Below are positions 37,300-46,530 of a stretch of DNA of 49,643 nt, one piece after another. Under the pieces are notes generated by a model. The model worked only from the letters and a program-made list of their open reading frames with translations, was not told where the DNA came from and did not search any database. A program made the translations under genes and the position numbers. Every line of letters begins with the position of its first letter. The first letter of the stretch is position 1. The stretch lies in assembly GCA_012521335.1 (NCBI GenBank), contig JAAYMM010000083.1, positions 1 to 49,643 of the forward strand, in the 5' to 3' direction. The stretch is from Bacillota bacterium (GTDB lineage Bacteria > Bacillota > Limnochordia > Darwinibacteriales > Darwinibacteriaceae).

Positions 37300-38523
37300 C
37301 TAGTCTTCGTAATCGTAAATGCGTTTTTCGCCAGTGATCTTCTGAATCTCCGCGATGTTCTGACTTACTTCCAGCACGCCGCGGTACTTACCTGCACTAT
37401 CGCGCACAGCGAAATAGCGGATGTGCACCAACATGTCTTTCATCCTAATCCAGAACTCGGCCACATCTCTGCGTCCGCTCTTGAAATCCTGGAGGATCTG
37501 CTCCACCACGTGCATGCTGGACGGCGGGTGGCAAAACTGGACTTTTCGGCCGATAGCAGCCCTGGGGCGGTCAAATATGCGCTCTGGGCCCAGGGAGAAG
37601 AAGGCCACTTCATCTTTCTCATCCACATAGGTGATATCCACTGGGAGATGGCTGAATACCAGGTTGATCTGCTCAGGCGTGAGCGCGCCCACCTCCAGCT
37701 CAATGGCACCGCTCTGAACTTGTCTCTTCTCTCCTTCCTCGTCTCGGCTCTTGTACACCGCAGCGAGCGGATCTTGGAATCCCGCCGCGATCTCCCGCCA
37801 TTCATCCTGAGTAAAGGTCTCCAAGCACATGGGGAAGAGAATGTTTTCTTCTTTGTAGATCATCTCCGCCACATCGTTCAGAGCGGGCAGGACAATATTA
37901 CCGATCTCGGCAACCAGCTGAGGTGCGGAAGGCTCCTTCTCGGCTTTCGCGATCACTTTGCTGACCTCTTTCAAGGCCGCCCGGACCTCATCGTGCTTGC
38001 CCCACATCACCGTGGGCGGTCCGCTGATGCCGTAGCGCTCCAAATATGGAAAGAGGATGTTCTCCTTCTTGGAGTAGTGCTTATCCACTTCCAGAAGCTC
38101 TTGGTGCTTTTGGGCCCACTCTGCGATCTGGGCCTGCAGCTCAGAATGATCCTCGGCTTTGGCGATGGTCTCCACGAGCTCGCGGATCTCCTCAACTAAG
38201 GCCGCTATCCTGCGGTTAGAATCCTTCAGATCCTGCAGCGGATCAGCCGCTTGTTCTTGGGCCAGCGCTTGGGCCAACTGCTTATCGAGGGACTCCCTGA
38301 AGACGGCCACGTGTACATCGCACAATCTTTGGATTTCCTCCACGGGCATCCCTTCGTTAATCAGGGCTTGCTCAATCTCGCCAATTTCCCCGGGGCCAAC
38401 TTGCTCCAAGAGTTCAGCAAATCTCTCTTTGACATCTTCCACGTCTGCGCCGGCATGGATGTCACGGATAATGCCTTTGAGCAGCTCTTGGCGGTGTTTG
38501 CGGTTGGCAATCAGTTCACTCAT
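37300..38523 (-). CDS. DUF438 / hemerythrin-like / PAS domain protein
   Basis: N-terminal RKHRQELLKGIIRDIHAG (DUF438), HxxxxE pattern with KKENILFPYLERYG and KEENILFPMCLE (hemerythrin-like), C-terminal PAS. Confidence 0.85.
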   Translation of the reverse strand: MSELIANRKHRQELLKGIIRDIHAGADVEDVKERFAELLEQVGPGEIGEIEQALINEGMPVEEIQRLCDVHVAVFRESLDKQLAQALAQEQAADPLQDLKDSNRRIAALVEEIRELVETIAKAEDHSELQAQIAEWAQKHQELLEVDKHYSKKENILFPYLERYGISGPPTVMWGKHDEVRAALKEVSKVIAKAEKEPSAPQLVAEIGNIVLPALNDVAEMIYKEENILFPMCLETFTQDEWREIAAGFQDPLAAVYKSRDEEGEKRQVQSGAIELEVGALTPEQINLVFSHLPVDITYVDEKDEVAFFSLGPERIFDRPRAAIGRKVQFCHPPSSMHVVEQILQDFKSGRRDVAEFWIRMKDMLVHIRYFAVRDSAGKYRGVLEVSQNIAEIQKITGEKRIYDYED

Positions 38524-38702
38524 ATCATTCCTTACCTCCTGCACTTAGCATAGCCACTTCTTGCCTGCACTAATAATAAGTAGGTCACTCAGTTTATATT
38601 CGCCCTTTCCTAGGATTTTCCTCCTGGGCTGCGGAAATCTTTTGGGTTGTTTTGCTAAAAGAAGGGCAATCTACTATTGATAGATGGAAAAGGGGGTTTA
38701 CG

Positions 38703-38981
38703 ATGTATCGAGGATCGTATACGCAGCAATATCGGATGAACCAGCCACCCAGAGTACTTTCTACCAAAGACTGCGCCTACCTCACGGATGCGCTGTCCTG
38801 GGAGCTCCTGGCTGCTAAGAAAGCCTATTCCTTGGCCAGTCAGTGTTCAGACCAGCAGATCAAACACCAGCTAGAGCAGATCAGCCAACTGCACCAAACG
38901 CATTATGACATTCTGCTCAACCAGCTGAACACAACCGAGCACGACCACGAACACTCTGGCTACCAAGGCTACAGACAGTGA
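38703..38981 (+). CDS. Spore coat CotF-like protein
   Basis: LSTKDCAYLTDALSWELLAAKKAYSLASQC...HQTHYDILLNQL. Confidence 0.75.
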   Translation: MYRGSYTQQYRMNQPPRVLSTKDCAYLTDALSWELLAAKKAYSLASQCSDQQIKHQLEQISQLHQTHYDILLNQLNTTEHDHEHSGYQGYRQ

Positions 38982-38993
38982 AGGAGGGAAAAC

Positions 38994-39410
38994 ATGGACT
39001 ACACCCGTTCTTACGGCAGCTACCAGCAGAGGTACACGGGGTCAAGCGGCCCCACGATAAAAAACCCGAGCACCCAAGTGCAGCAGAGCCAGTTCAACGA
39101 TCGAGACTGCCTCAATGATATGTTAGCTACGGAAAAGTGGCTCACCGATGGTTTCAACGTATTTGCCCGGGAAGCTAGTCATCAGTCTCTGCACAATGAC
39201 GTGATGCACATCCTCAACGAGACGCACCAGGCAGCAAGGGACCTGTTCAACCTGATGTTTGAAAAGGGATGGTACTCCCTGCATCCTGAGCAGCCTGGCC
39301 AAATCGCCAAGGAACATCAGAAGTTTCAAAGCTACGAAAGCCAACTGCCTCAACAGCAGAGAAATACACCCTACGAGACGGGCGTGATGTACCAGCCAAG
39401 GCAGTTCTAA
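38994..39410 (+). CDS. Spore coat CotF-like protein
   Basis: FNDRDCLNDMLATEKWLTDGFNVFAREASHQSLHNDVMHILNETHQAARDLFNLMFEKGWYSL. Confidence 0.85.
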   Translation: MDYTRSYGSYQQRYTGSSGPTIKNPSTQVQQSQFNDRDCLNDMLATEKWLTDGFNVFAREASHQSLHNDVMHILNETHQAARDLFNLMFEKGWYSLHPEQPGQIAKEHQKFQSYESQLPQQQRNTPYETGVMYQPRQF

Positions 39411-39441
39411 AAAAAGAGAGGCTGCATATGCGCAGCCTCTC
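39409..39441. terminator. Terminator between the convergent coat genes and transketolase
   Basis: GAGAGGCTGC-ATATGC-GCAGCCTCTC with poly-T on the minus strand. Confidence 0.85.
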
Positions 39442-39448
39442 TCCGTTG

Positions 39449-41422
39449 CTATTTCACAATACTCCGAATGCGCTCGGCCAAGGCATCGGCGGTGAAGCCT
39501 AGGTACTCGGCCACCTGTTTGCCCGGGCCGCTGGCGCCGAAGCGGTCTAGACCGTAGACGAACACCTTCCCAGTAGGATTGATGGAATACCACCCGGTTG
39601 GTACGCCCAGTTCAACGGCTAAGGTAGGTACATCTTCGGGTACCACCTGCCGCCGGTAGGCTTCATCCTGTTTGAGGAAGAGCTCCCTGTTGGGCACGGA
39701 CACAACCCGCACTCCCAAACCTTCCTGCTCCACTTTTTCTGCTGCCTGCAGCGCCAGACTTACTTCGCTGCCGGACGCAACCACAACAATGGCCAGCTCT
39801 TCCTGCTCCTTGCGGATGATGTACGCGCCCTTGGTGAAGTCCCATCCCTCGGGCTTCTTGAGCAGCGGCAGGTTCTGACGAGTCAGGATCAGAGCCGTTG
39901 GTCCATCCTTGCGCTTCATAGCCTGCACCCAGCTCCAGGCTGTTTCTTCTGCATCCGCCGGGCGGTAAACAGCCAGGTTGGGAATGAGACGCAGCGACTC
40001 CGTGCTTTCCACGGGTTGGTGCGTCGGGCCGTCCTCGCCTACCCAGATGGAGTCGTGGGTTAAGATATAAACCACAGGCAGCTTCATCAAGGCAGCCAGG
40101 CGCATGCTGGGCCGCATGTAATCGGAGAAGACCAGGAACGTGGCGCCAAAGACCCGGAAGTGGCCGTACAAGGCCAGGCCGTTGAGAATGGACGCCATGC
40201 CGTGTTCCCGCACTCCGAAGCAGAAGTTGCGTCCGCTGAAATCACCGGCCTGAATGATACCTTCACCGTGGAGGAAGGAGTTGTTGGACGGTGCTAGGTC
40301 AGCAGAGCCGCCCACCAGATTCGGTACCTTCTTGGCAATGGCGTTCAGCACCTGTCCGCTAGCAGCCCTTGAGGCCAGGTTTGCATCGGGTCCGAACATG
40401 GTCACAATATCACTGAGGTCGGGCAGAATGCCGCTGAGCCAAGAGTTCCACTGTTCAGCAAGCTGCGGGTATTCCTTAGCCCACCCTTGGAAGAGCTTCT
40501 GCCACTCGGCTTCCAGCTGCTGGCCTTTTTGGCGCATCTTCTCTGGCAGGTCTTTGAGGTCTTCTGGAATGTAGAACTGCTGGTCTTCGGGCAGCCCCAA
40601 GGCCCGCTTCAGTCCTGCCACTTCTTCGGCTCCCAGCGGTGCACCGTGGGTTTCTGCCAAACCGGCTTTCGTAGGTGCTCCCTTGGCGATCTGGGTGTGG
40701 GCGATAATCAGCGTAGGCTGCTCTTGGTTTTCCCTAGCCTGAGCCATAGCCTTCTGCAGCTCGGGGATGTTGTGGCCATCGACCTCCAGAACCTGCCAGC
40801 CATAGGCTTGGTAGCGTTCTTTCACCGACTCTGTGAAAGCCAGATCGGTGGAACCCTCAATGGTAATGTGGTTGGAGTCGTAGATCACAATCAGTTTGCC
40901 CAGTTTGAGATGGCCGGCCAGAGACGAAGCCTCAGAGCTCACGCCTTCCATGAGGTCTCCGTCACCCGCGAACACGTATGTATAGTGGTCCACGATCTCG
41001 TATCCCGGCCGATTGAAGCGGGCAGCAGCCATGCGCTCGCCAATAGCCATACCTACGGCATTAGCAATCCCCTGCCCCAAAGGCCCCGTTGTGGTTTCCA
41101 CTCCATCTGTATCCCCGTACTCGGGATGGCCGGGAGTGTTGGAGCCCAGCTGCCTGAAGTTCTTCAGATCGTCCAAGGAAACCTGGTAGCCGGACAGATG
41201 CAGAAGGGAATAAAGCAGCATGGAAGCATGGCCTCCGGACAGAACAAAGCGGTCCCGGTTGGGCCACTTGGAGTTTGCCGGATTGTGCTTGAGGAAATCA
41301 AAGTAGAGCACCGAAGCCACATCTGCTAGACCCAAAGGAGCGCCGGGGTGTCCTGAGTTTGCTTTCTGCACCCCGTCAGCAGCCAACCCCCTAATAACAT
41401 TGGCGATTTTCTGAAGATCCAT
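39449..41422 (-). CDS. tkt: Transketolase
   Basis: IRGLAADGVQKANSGHPGAPLGLADVA, GDGDLMEGVSSEASSLAGHL, DSIWVGEDGPTHQPVE. Confidence 0.97.
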   Translation of the reverse strand: MDLQKIANVIRGLAADGVQKANSGHPGAPLGLADVASVLYFDFLKHNPANSKWPNRDRFVLSGGHASMLLYSLLHLSGYQVSLDDLKNFRQLGSNTPGHPEYGDTDGVETTTGPLGQGIANAVGMAIGERMAAARFNRPGYEIVDHYTYVFAGDGDLMEGVSSEASSLAGHLKLGKLIVIYDSNHITIEGSTDLAFTESVKERYQAYGWQVLEVDGHNIPELQKAMAQARENQEQPTLIIAHTQIAKGAPTKAGLAETHGAPLGAEEVAGLKRALGLPEDQQFYIPEDLKDLPEKMRQKGQQLEAEWQKLFQGWAKEYPQLAEQWNSWLSGILPDLSDIVTMFGPDANLASRAASGQVLNAIAKKVPNLVGGSADLAPSNNSFLHGEGIIQAGDFSGRNFCFGVREHGMASILNGLALYGHFRVFGATFLVFSDYMRPSMRLAALMKLPVVYILTHDSIWVGEDGPTHQPVESTESLRLIPNLAVYRPADAEETAWSWVQAMKRKDGPTALILTRQNLPLLKKPEGWDFTKGAYIIRKEQEELAIVVVASGSEVSLALQAAEKVEQEGLGVRVVSVPNRELFLKQDEAYRRQVVPEDVPTLAVELGVPTGWYSINPTGKVFVYGLDRFGASGPGKQVAEYLGFTADALAERIRSIVK

Positions 41423-41440
41423 GCCTACCACCTCTCTAGT

Positions 41441-42037
41441 TTAGTCGCGCAAAACCTCTACCATTGCTCCGTTATTCAGCATCGCGGCATTGGCCTCGTC
41501 GGTATCAATGTGCATTTCCAGTACAAAATCGTTGCGCACTCTGACCAATACGTTATCAAAAATCAGCCCGCGCTCGCCTCCTACGCGCACGGACACCATT
41601 TCCTTATCCTTAACGCCGAACGCCTCTGCATCGGCCTCATTCATGTGGATGTGGCGCTGGGCAATGATCACGCCCTTATCCAGTTCCACCGTGCCCTTCG
41701 GTCCGATCAGCTTGATGCCCGGGGAACCCTCCAAAAACCCAGAGTCTCTGACAGGAGGTTTCACGCCCAAGACAAAAGCATCTGTGCGGGAAATCTCCAC
41801 CTGGCTCTCCTTGCGTACAGGACCCAGAATACGGACGTTTTTGATTGAGGACTTGGGACCTTCGATGACTAAAGTCTCTTCCGCCGCAAACTGCCCCGTT
41901 TGCGAGAGCGGATTGCGTACTGTTAACTCATACCCGGGCCCAAACAGTGCCTCGAGGTGTTCTTGAGATAGGTGAATGTGTCGGTTGGATACCCCTACGG
42001 GTACCTGTCCTAAGACGGTTTTTGCCAAATATCCCAC
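41441..42037 (-). CDS. pduL: Phosphate propanoyltransferase PduL
   Basis: VPVGVSNRHIHLSQEHLEALFG and IIAQRHIHMNEADAEAFG metal-binding His motifs. Confidence 0.95.
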   Translation of the reverse strand: MGYLAKTVLGQVPVGVSNRHIHLSQEHLEALFGPGYELTVRNPLSQTGQFAAEETLVIEGPKSSIKNVRILGPVRKESQVEISRTDAFVLGVKPPVRDSGFLEGSPGIKLIGPKGTVELDKGVIIAQRHIHMNEADAEAFGVKDKEMVSVRVGGERGLIFDNVLVRVRNDFVLEMHIDTDEANAAMLNNGAMVEVLRD

Positions 42038-42100
42038 TCCCTTTTTTGTACTTCCAGCCTAACTACTTAGACAGGAGGCAGGGAATTCCTGCCCAACCTA

Positions 42101-42129
42101 TTGACCACAACCGGTTCCTGTGCTAAGAT
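42101..42129 (+). promoter_or_regulatory. Promoter of tRNA-Trp
   Basis: TTGACC-17 nt-TAAGAT, 12 nt upstream of the tRNA. Confidence 0.75.
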
Positions 42130-42141
42130 AATAACTGTCGC

Positions 42142-42217
42142 AGGGGAGTAGCTCAATTGGTAGAGCATCGGTCTCCAAAACCGAGGGCTGCGGGTTCGAG
42201 TCCTGTCTCCCCTGCCA
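42142..42217 (+). tRNA. tRNA-Trp (anticodon CCA), CCA end encoded
   Basis: AGGGGAGTAGCTCAATTGGTAGAGCATCGGTCTCCAAAACCGAGGGCTGCGGGTTCGAGTCCTGTCTCCCCTGCCA; full cloverleaf, G73 discriminator. Confidence 0.97.
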
Positions 42218-42240
42218 TTATCTTACTATAACGGCTGACT

Positions 42241-42267
42241 CTGGGTAAACACACCCAGGGTTTTTTT
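42241..42267 (+). terminator. Terminator after tRNA-Trp
   Basis: CTGGGT-AAACAC-ACCCAG then TTTTTTT. Confidence 0.88.
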
Positions 42268-42444
42268 ATTGTTTACATAACATTATGTCCTTTTTCACAA
42301 ACATAGAGCAGCCGCCCTTGCTCATCATAGAAAGGGTCGCAGTAGGATACGGCACCCCGGATCACCTCTAGAGCTCCGGCTGGCAGTTTCAAGCAGGGCA
42401 CCTCTGACCTGATCATGCCCTCTACTGTGTCTCTCCCCCTATCA

Positions 42445-44013
42445 TTATTTCTGTTTTCCCTGATTATCTTCCAGCTCTTCAGAAAACACCACCGGATGCA
42501 GCCCCTCTTCATCCAAGAGCAGCACCTGGTCAAACACTTCGCCGATAAACTTGCGATCGTGGGAAACCGCGATAATACACCCTCCGAAGGCCTTCAGCGC
42601 GGTCCGGATTTCCGGCCCCGACAGGGGCGACAGGTTGCGAGTCGGTTCATCCAAAACCAAGATCTCGGCCCGGTCCAGAATCATCTTGGAAAAGTAGAGC
42701 TTGGCCCGCTGTCCGCCAGAAAGCTCAGCCAGGGCGTGATCCATTTCCTGAGCCGTGAAGTTCATGCTCCCCAAGTAGGTACGGATCGTGGTCACTTCGT
42801 CCTTCGTGCCCCTGCGCATCAGGAACTCCACTGCGCTCTGTTCAGGATCCATGTACTCCGTATAATCCTGGGGCATATAGCCGTAGTTCATTCCCCGTGC
42901 CGCCAGTTCCTGCAAGATACACCTAAGCAGCGTGGTTTTCCCGGCGCCATTGGCCCCCACGATACATACCTTCTGAGGTCCCGTAATTCTCAGGCGAACG
43001 CTGCGGCTCAAAATGCGCTCTCCGGCCTGCAGCGGCTCCTTGTGCAGGTCCACGATTACTTTACCCCGGGGAATAGTGATGTCGGTGTCAAAGCGCACAG
43101 TAATGCTTTCCTCGTAATCGGGACGCTTGGTCAGCTGTCCCTTTTCCCTTTCCAGGCGCTTACCCAGGGCCTTTACGGTGTGCATCTTATCTTTCAGGTT
43201 TTTGCCCATTGATGGATCCTGACGGGAAACCGTGCGCAGCTCGTGCTGCACGCGCTGATAGATCTGGCGATAGCGTTCCAGTTTGGCTGCGAATTCTTCC
43301 TTTTCCTTCTGGGCTACCCGCATCTGCTTAGTGATGCGATCCTCCCGGTTCTTCACATACTCTCCGTAACCCAACCGGGCGATGCTGTACTGAGGTTTGC
43401 GCTTGCGCATGAGCTGCTCGAGGTGGATGATGGTGTTAGCGCAGCGGTCCAGGAGCAGTTCATCATGGGATACGAAGATCATGGGCACTTTGGCCCTGCG
43501 GATAAAGCCTTCCAGCCACTTCACCGATTCCAGGTCCAGATCGTTGCTGGGCTCGTCCAAAAGGAGCACCGTAGGCTCCTTCAGCATTGCACAGAGGAGC
43601 TGCAGCTTGATTTTTTCGCCGCCAGAAAGCTGGCGCATACGGATGCTTTCGGAGATCCGATCTTCGGGAAAGCTCATCTCGTCCAGCAGCCTGTAGTACA
43701 AAGCATAGTCAAAATCGGTCGTGTTCACGCGAGATACGAAGTACTCGCGGGTACTGCAGTCCAGGAACTGTTCAGGCAGGACCTGCGGCAGATAGCCGAT
43801 GATCTCGCCGGCAGTGATGATCTCGCCTGTGATTTCCAGATATCCGCGCAGGGAAGCCGGGTCGGCAATGGCCTTAAGCAGCGCCGATTTGCCATTCCCC
43901 TCTTCGCCGATCAATCCGGCTTTCATGCCAGGCTGCAGCGAGAAGTTAAAGTCCTCCAGCAGAACCCGGAGGTCCTTAGTCATCACAAGAGTCAAGTTCT
44001 TGATAACGAGCAT
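42445..44013 (-). CDS. ABC-F family ATPase (ribosomal-protection-type)
   Basis: Two ABC domains (GEEGNGKSALLKAI, GANGAGKTTLLRCI), LSGGEKIKLQLLC and LSGGQRAKLYFSK signatures, long charged linker, no TM. Confidence 0.92.
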   Translation of the reverse strand: MLVIKNLTLVMTKDLRVLLEDFNFSLQPGMKAGLIGEEGNGKSALLKAIADPASLRGYLEITGEIITAGEIIGYLPQVLPEQFLDCSTREYFVSRVNTTDFDYALYYRLLDEMSFPEDRISESIRMRQLSGGEKIKLQLLCAMLKEPTVLLLDEPSNDLDLESVKWLEGFIRRAKVPMIFVSHDELLLDRCANTIIHLEQLMRKRKPQYSIARLGYGEYVKNREDRITKQMRVAQKEKEEFAAKLERYRQIYQRVQHELRTVSRQDPSMGKNLKDKMHTVKALGKRLEREKGQLTKRPDYEESITVRFDTDITIPRGKVIVDLHKEPLQAGERILSRSVRLRITGPQKVCIVGANGAGKTTLLRCILQELAARGMNYGYMPQDYTEYMDPEQSAVEFLMRRGTKDEVTTIRTYLGSMNFTAQEMDHALAELSGGQRAKLYFSKMILDRAEILVLDEPTRNLSPLSGPEIRTALKAFGGCIIAVSHDRKFIGEVFDQVLLLDEEGLHPVVFSEELEDNQGKQK

Positions 44014-44048
44014 AGAATTCCACCCCCGCTCCATGGCCGCAGGTGGGC

Positions 44049-44080
44049 AAAAAAAGAGTCTGCCTGGGTCCCAAGCAGAC
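44049..44080 (-). terminator. Intrinsic terminator in the ABC-F leader (putative attenuator)
   Basis: Minus strand GTCTGCTTGGGACCCAGGCAGAC then TCTTTTTTT, 36 nt upstream of the ABC-F ATG. Confidence 0.8.
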
Positions 44081-44206
44081 AAGTTGCACTGATCAGGCGT
44101 GCTGAAAACACGCCCAAAGAGAGCAACACATCTGCCCAACATGGCGACCACAAACTAGGCCTCATTGAGGCCCTTACCCAAGGTCTTACGGTGCCATCCA
44201 TGTGGG

Positions 44207-44218
44207 TTAGCTGATCAT
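44207..44218 (-). CDS. Putative leader ORF Met-Ile-Ser-stop
   Basis: Minus strand GGAGGAGAGCA-ATG-ATC-AGC-TAA; strong SD with 6-nt spacing. Confidence 0.45.
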   Translation of the reverse strand: MIS

Positions 44219-44249
44219 TGCTCTCCTCCCATTTTCTATCCTTGTGTTA

Positions 44250-44278
44250 ATTGTAACACTGTCCGGCCGTTCACTCAA
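44250..44278 (-). promoter_or_regulatory. Promoter of the ABC-F leader
   Basis: Minus strand TTGAGT-17 nt-TACAAT, overlapping the end of the HelD-like gene. Confidence 0.7.
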
Positions 44279-46526
44279 GACCATAAAGCTGCGAATCTAA
44301 GGAGGTTACAAAGGGAGACAGTTCGCCGGTATAGACCAGATCTAGGTTATGCAGAGCCCTACTGCAGGCAACATAGAGCAGCCGCCGATCGTACTCCGCC
44401 CCGAACGACCGTGCGCTAGCATCGACAACCACGACGGCGTCAAACTCCAGACCTTTGGCCAGAAACACCGGCAGTACCAGTACACCCTTCTGGAACTGCC
44501 CCGTCTCCCGGATGAGCAGAGTGGGCTCCACGCCTATTTCCTGCGCACACAGGGCGGCATGGATCTCTTGACACTCCTGGGCCGTCTTGGCTATGACGGC
44601 CACGGTCTCGTAACCCGCCTTCAGGTTGGCCTGCACCAGCTCAGCCACGTAGGCGGCCTCTTTCCCCGGCTTAGCCTGGTGGACCACGGGCTTCTTGCCC
44701 CTCCTCACCAGCGTCTCGGCCTGGGCTCCACCGCCCCATAACGCGCTGCAGAAGCGGAAGATTTCCTCTGTTGACCGATAACTCTTGTTCAACCGCACAG
44801 TGGCCAGATCCAAGCCTGTGAACAGTTCGTCCAGACCCTTGGCGCCGCTGCCCCAGACATAGGGATGCAGCGATTGCGCCGCATCGCCAACTAAGGTATA
44901 GCGGGCTTGAGGGAAGGTTTTGGTCAATACGTGCAGCTGCAACGGGGCGTAATCCTGGACTTCATCCACCACCACATGCAGGATACCGCGGCGGACAGGA
45001 TATCCTTCCAACTGCCCCTTGAGGTAGAGCAGCGGGACCACGTCCTCAAAGGAGATGACACCCCTGTCCAAGGAACGCACGCTCTCCCCTGCCCCTAGGG
45101 GCGGTCTGAGCTCTCCTGCCACTTTTCGCCACAACTCCGGATCCTCCCAGAGGCGCTGATAACATGCGATGCTGTCCAGTTTATAGCGGCTGTTCAAAAG
45201 GCTCAGAACGGGCTGAAGACTAACACGCACCCGGCGCACAGCTTCCCTGGCCATGGTCCACCAGGTTTCGTGTTCGAAGGCCCCTTCCGTCCGCACCGCA
45301 TTGAGCGCCGCCCTGATCCTCCTTTTTTTCAGGGGACGCAGCATGTGCAGAAGGCGCTGGCGGATTTTGAGTAGGCGCTTTTGCACCGGAAGATAGGACC
45401 AGTTCTCGGCAAACATCCGGGCTTGCTCTTGTCCGGACATGAGCAGTTTCCTGCCGAAATAGACATCCTCAAAACTGGCTGCTTCACTGCTCACCAGTTC
45501 GACGAGCCCATCCAACACCTGGCGAAACGCTGGCGAACACTTAAAGCTGCAGCTGGCCAACAGCTGCTCTCGGGCCCGGTCGTCCTGGCTGAGCAGTGCC
45601 TCTAGGTACGCTCCCTGTGTCTGTACCTCCCACTGCCAATCAAAGAACGATTCAGCAAACTCCCGAAACGTCACTTGGGGTATGCTTTCCTCCCCCAGGT
45701 CAGGCAGCACCTGGGAAATGTAGTCGCCGAACACCTTGTTGGGAGAAAAAACCAGGATGTTCTCCGGTTGAATGGTTTCCCTGTACTTGTAGAGCATGTA
45801 GGCCACGCGGTGCAGAGCCACCGAGGTCTTGCCGCTTCCGGCCGCCCCTTCCACCAAGAGCCGCGCATCGCGATCATTGCGGATGGCCTGGTTCTGCTCC
45901 CGCTGGATGGTGTTGACGATGGTGCGCATTTTGACGCTTGCGTTGCGCCCTAAGGCTTCCTGCAGGATCTCATCGTCGATCTTCAGGTCATTGTCGAACA
46001 TGTACACCAACTGGCGGTTTTTGATCCCGTATTGGCGTTTGAGGGTGATTCTACCCTTGTATATTCCGCCCGGGCCAACGTAGTAGGCATCGCCCAGGCC
46101 AAAGTCGTAGAACATGCTGGAAATCGGTGCGCGCCAGTCATACACCATTGGCCAGCCCGTTGCGGGGTTCAGCAAGGTGTGCACACCTATATAGATCGAC
46201 TCGCCTCGGTCGGCTCCTTCTTCCCAGAAGTCGATACGGCCGAAGTAGGGATTGCGCTCTAAAGCCCTCAGCTGCTTGAGGAGCCGGTGCTCGATACCGA
46301 ACTCCGCAGCCCCCTGCCGCAGCTCTGCAATGCGCTGAGCAGCATCCATGAGCCGCTTGTCGCTGGCCGAACTCACACCATGTTCTTCGCTGAGGGAACG
46401 GCGGATCGCGCGCATCTCCTCGTAGAACTCCCTGACTTTAGCCTCTTGTTCCCCCAGCTGTGCATCTATCTCTTCATAAACCCGGTCCAGCCAGGCTTGT
46501 TCTTGTTCAAACTCTCTTCTGTCCAA
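44271..46526 (-). CDS. HelD-like UvrD-family helicase (RNA polymerase recycling type)
   Basis: Long N-terminal coiled coil, GRITLKRQYGIKNRQL, LLVEGAAGSGKTSVALHRVAYMLY, VDEVQDYAPLQLHVL; likely TTG start (LDRREFEQEQ). Confidence 0.85.
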   Translation of the reverse strand: MDRREFEQEQAWLDRVYEEIDAQLGEQEAKVREFYEEMRAIRRSLSEEHGVSSASDKRLMDAAQRIAELRQGAAEFGIEHRLLKQLRALERNPYFGRIDFWEEGADRGESIYIGVHTLLNPATGWPMVYDWRAPISSMFYDFGLGDAYYVGPGGIYKGRITLKRQYGIKNRQLVYMFDNDLKIDDEILQEALGRNASVKMRTIVNTIQREQNQAIRNDRDARLLVEGAAGSGKTSVALHRVAYMLYKYRETIQPENILVFSPNKVFGDYISQVLPDLGEESIPQVTFREFAESFFDWQWEVQTQGAYLEALLSQDDRAREQLLASCSFKCSPAFRQVLDGLVELVSSEAASFEDVYFGRKLLMSGQEQARMFAENWSYLPVQKRLLKIRQRLLHMLRPLKKRRIRAALNAVRTEGAFEHETWWTMAREAVRRVRVSLQPVLSLLNSRYKLDSIACYQRLWEDPELWRKVAGELRPPLGAGESVRSLDRGVISFEDVVPLLYLKGQLEGYPVRRGILHVVVDEVQDYAPLQLHVLTKTFPQARYTLVGDAAQSLHPYVWGSGAKGLDELFTGLDLATVRLNKSYRSTEEIFRFCSALWGGGAQAETLVRRGKKPVVHQAKPGKEAAYVAELVQANLKAGYETVAVIAKTAQECQEIHAALCAQEIGVEPTLLIRETGQFQKGVLVLPVFLAKGLEFDAVVVVDASARSFGAEYDRRLLYVACSRALHNLDLVYTGELSPFVTSLDSQLYGLE

Positions 46527-46530
46527 GAGG

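Noticed and set aside
37132-38199. 355-aa plus-strand ORF opposite the DUF438 gene
   Set aside because: Antisense shadow of a well-supported DUF438/hemerythrin/PAS gene; Leu/His-rich translation without recognisable domains.
40487-41329. 280-aa plus-strand ORF opposite transketolase
   Set aside because: Antisense of conserved transketolase motifs; no SD or domain support.
43992-44201. 69-aa minus-strand ORF spanning the ABC-F leader and start
   Set aside because: Possible long leader peptide, but it runs through the terminator stem and out of frame into the ABC-F gene without its own good SD; the short MIS uORF has the better SD.
43243-44214. 323-aa plus-strand ORF opposite the ABC-F gene
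   Set aside because: Shadow ORF; the minus strand carries unmistakable ABC motifs, and the ORF crosses the leader region.
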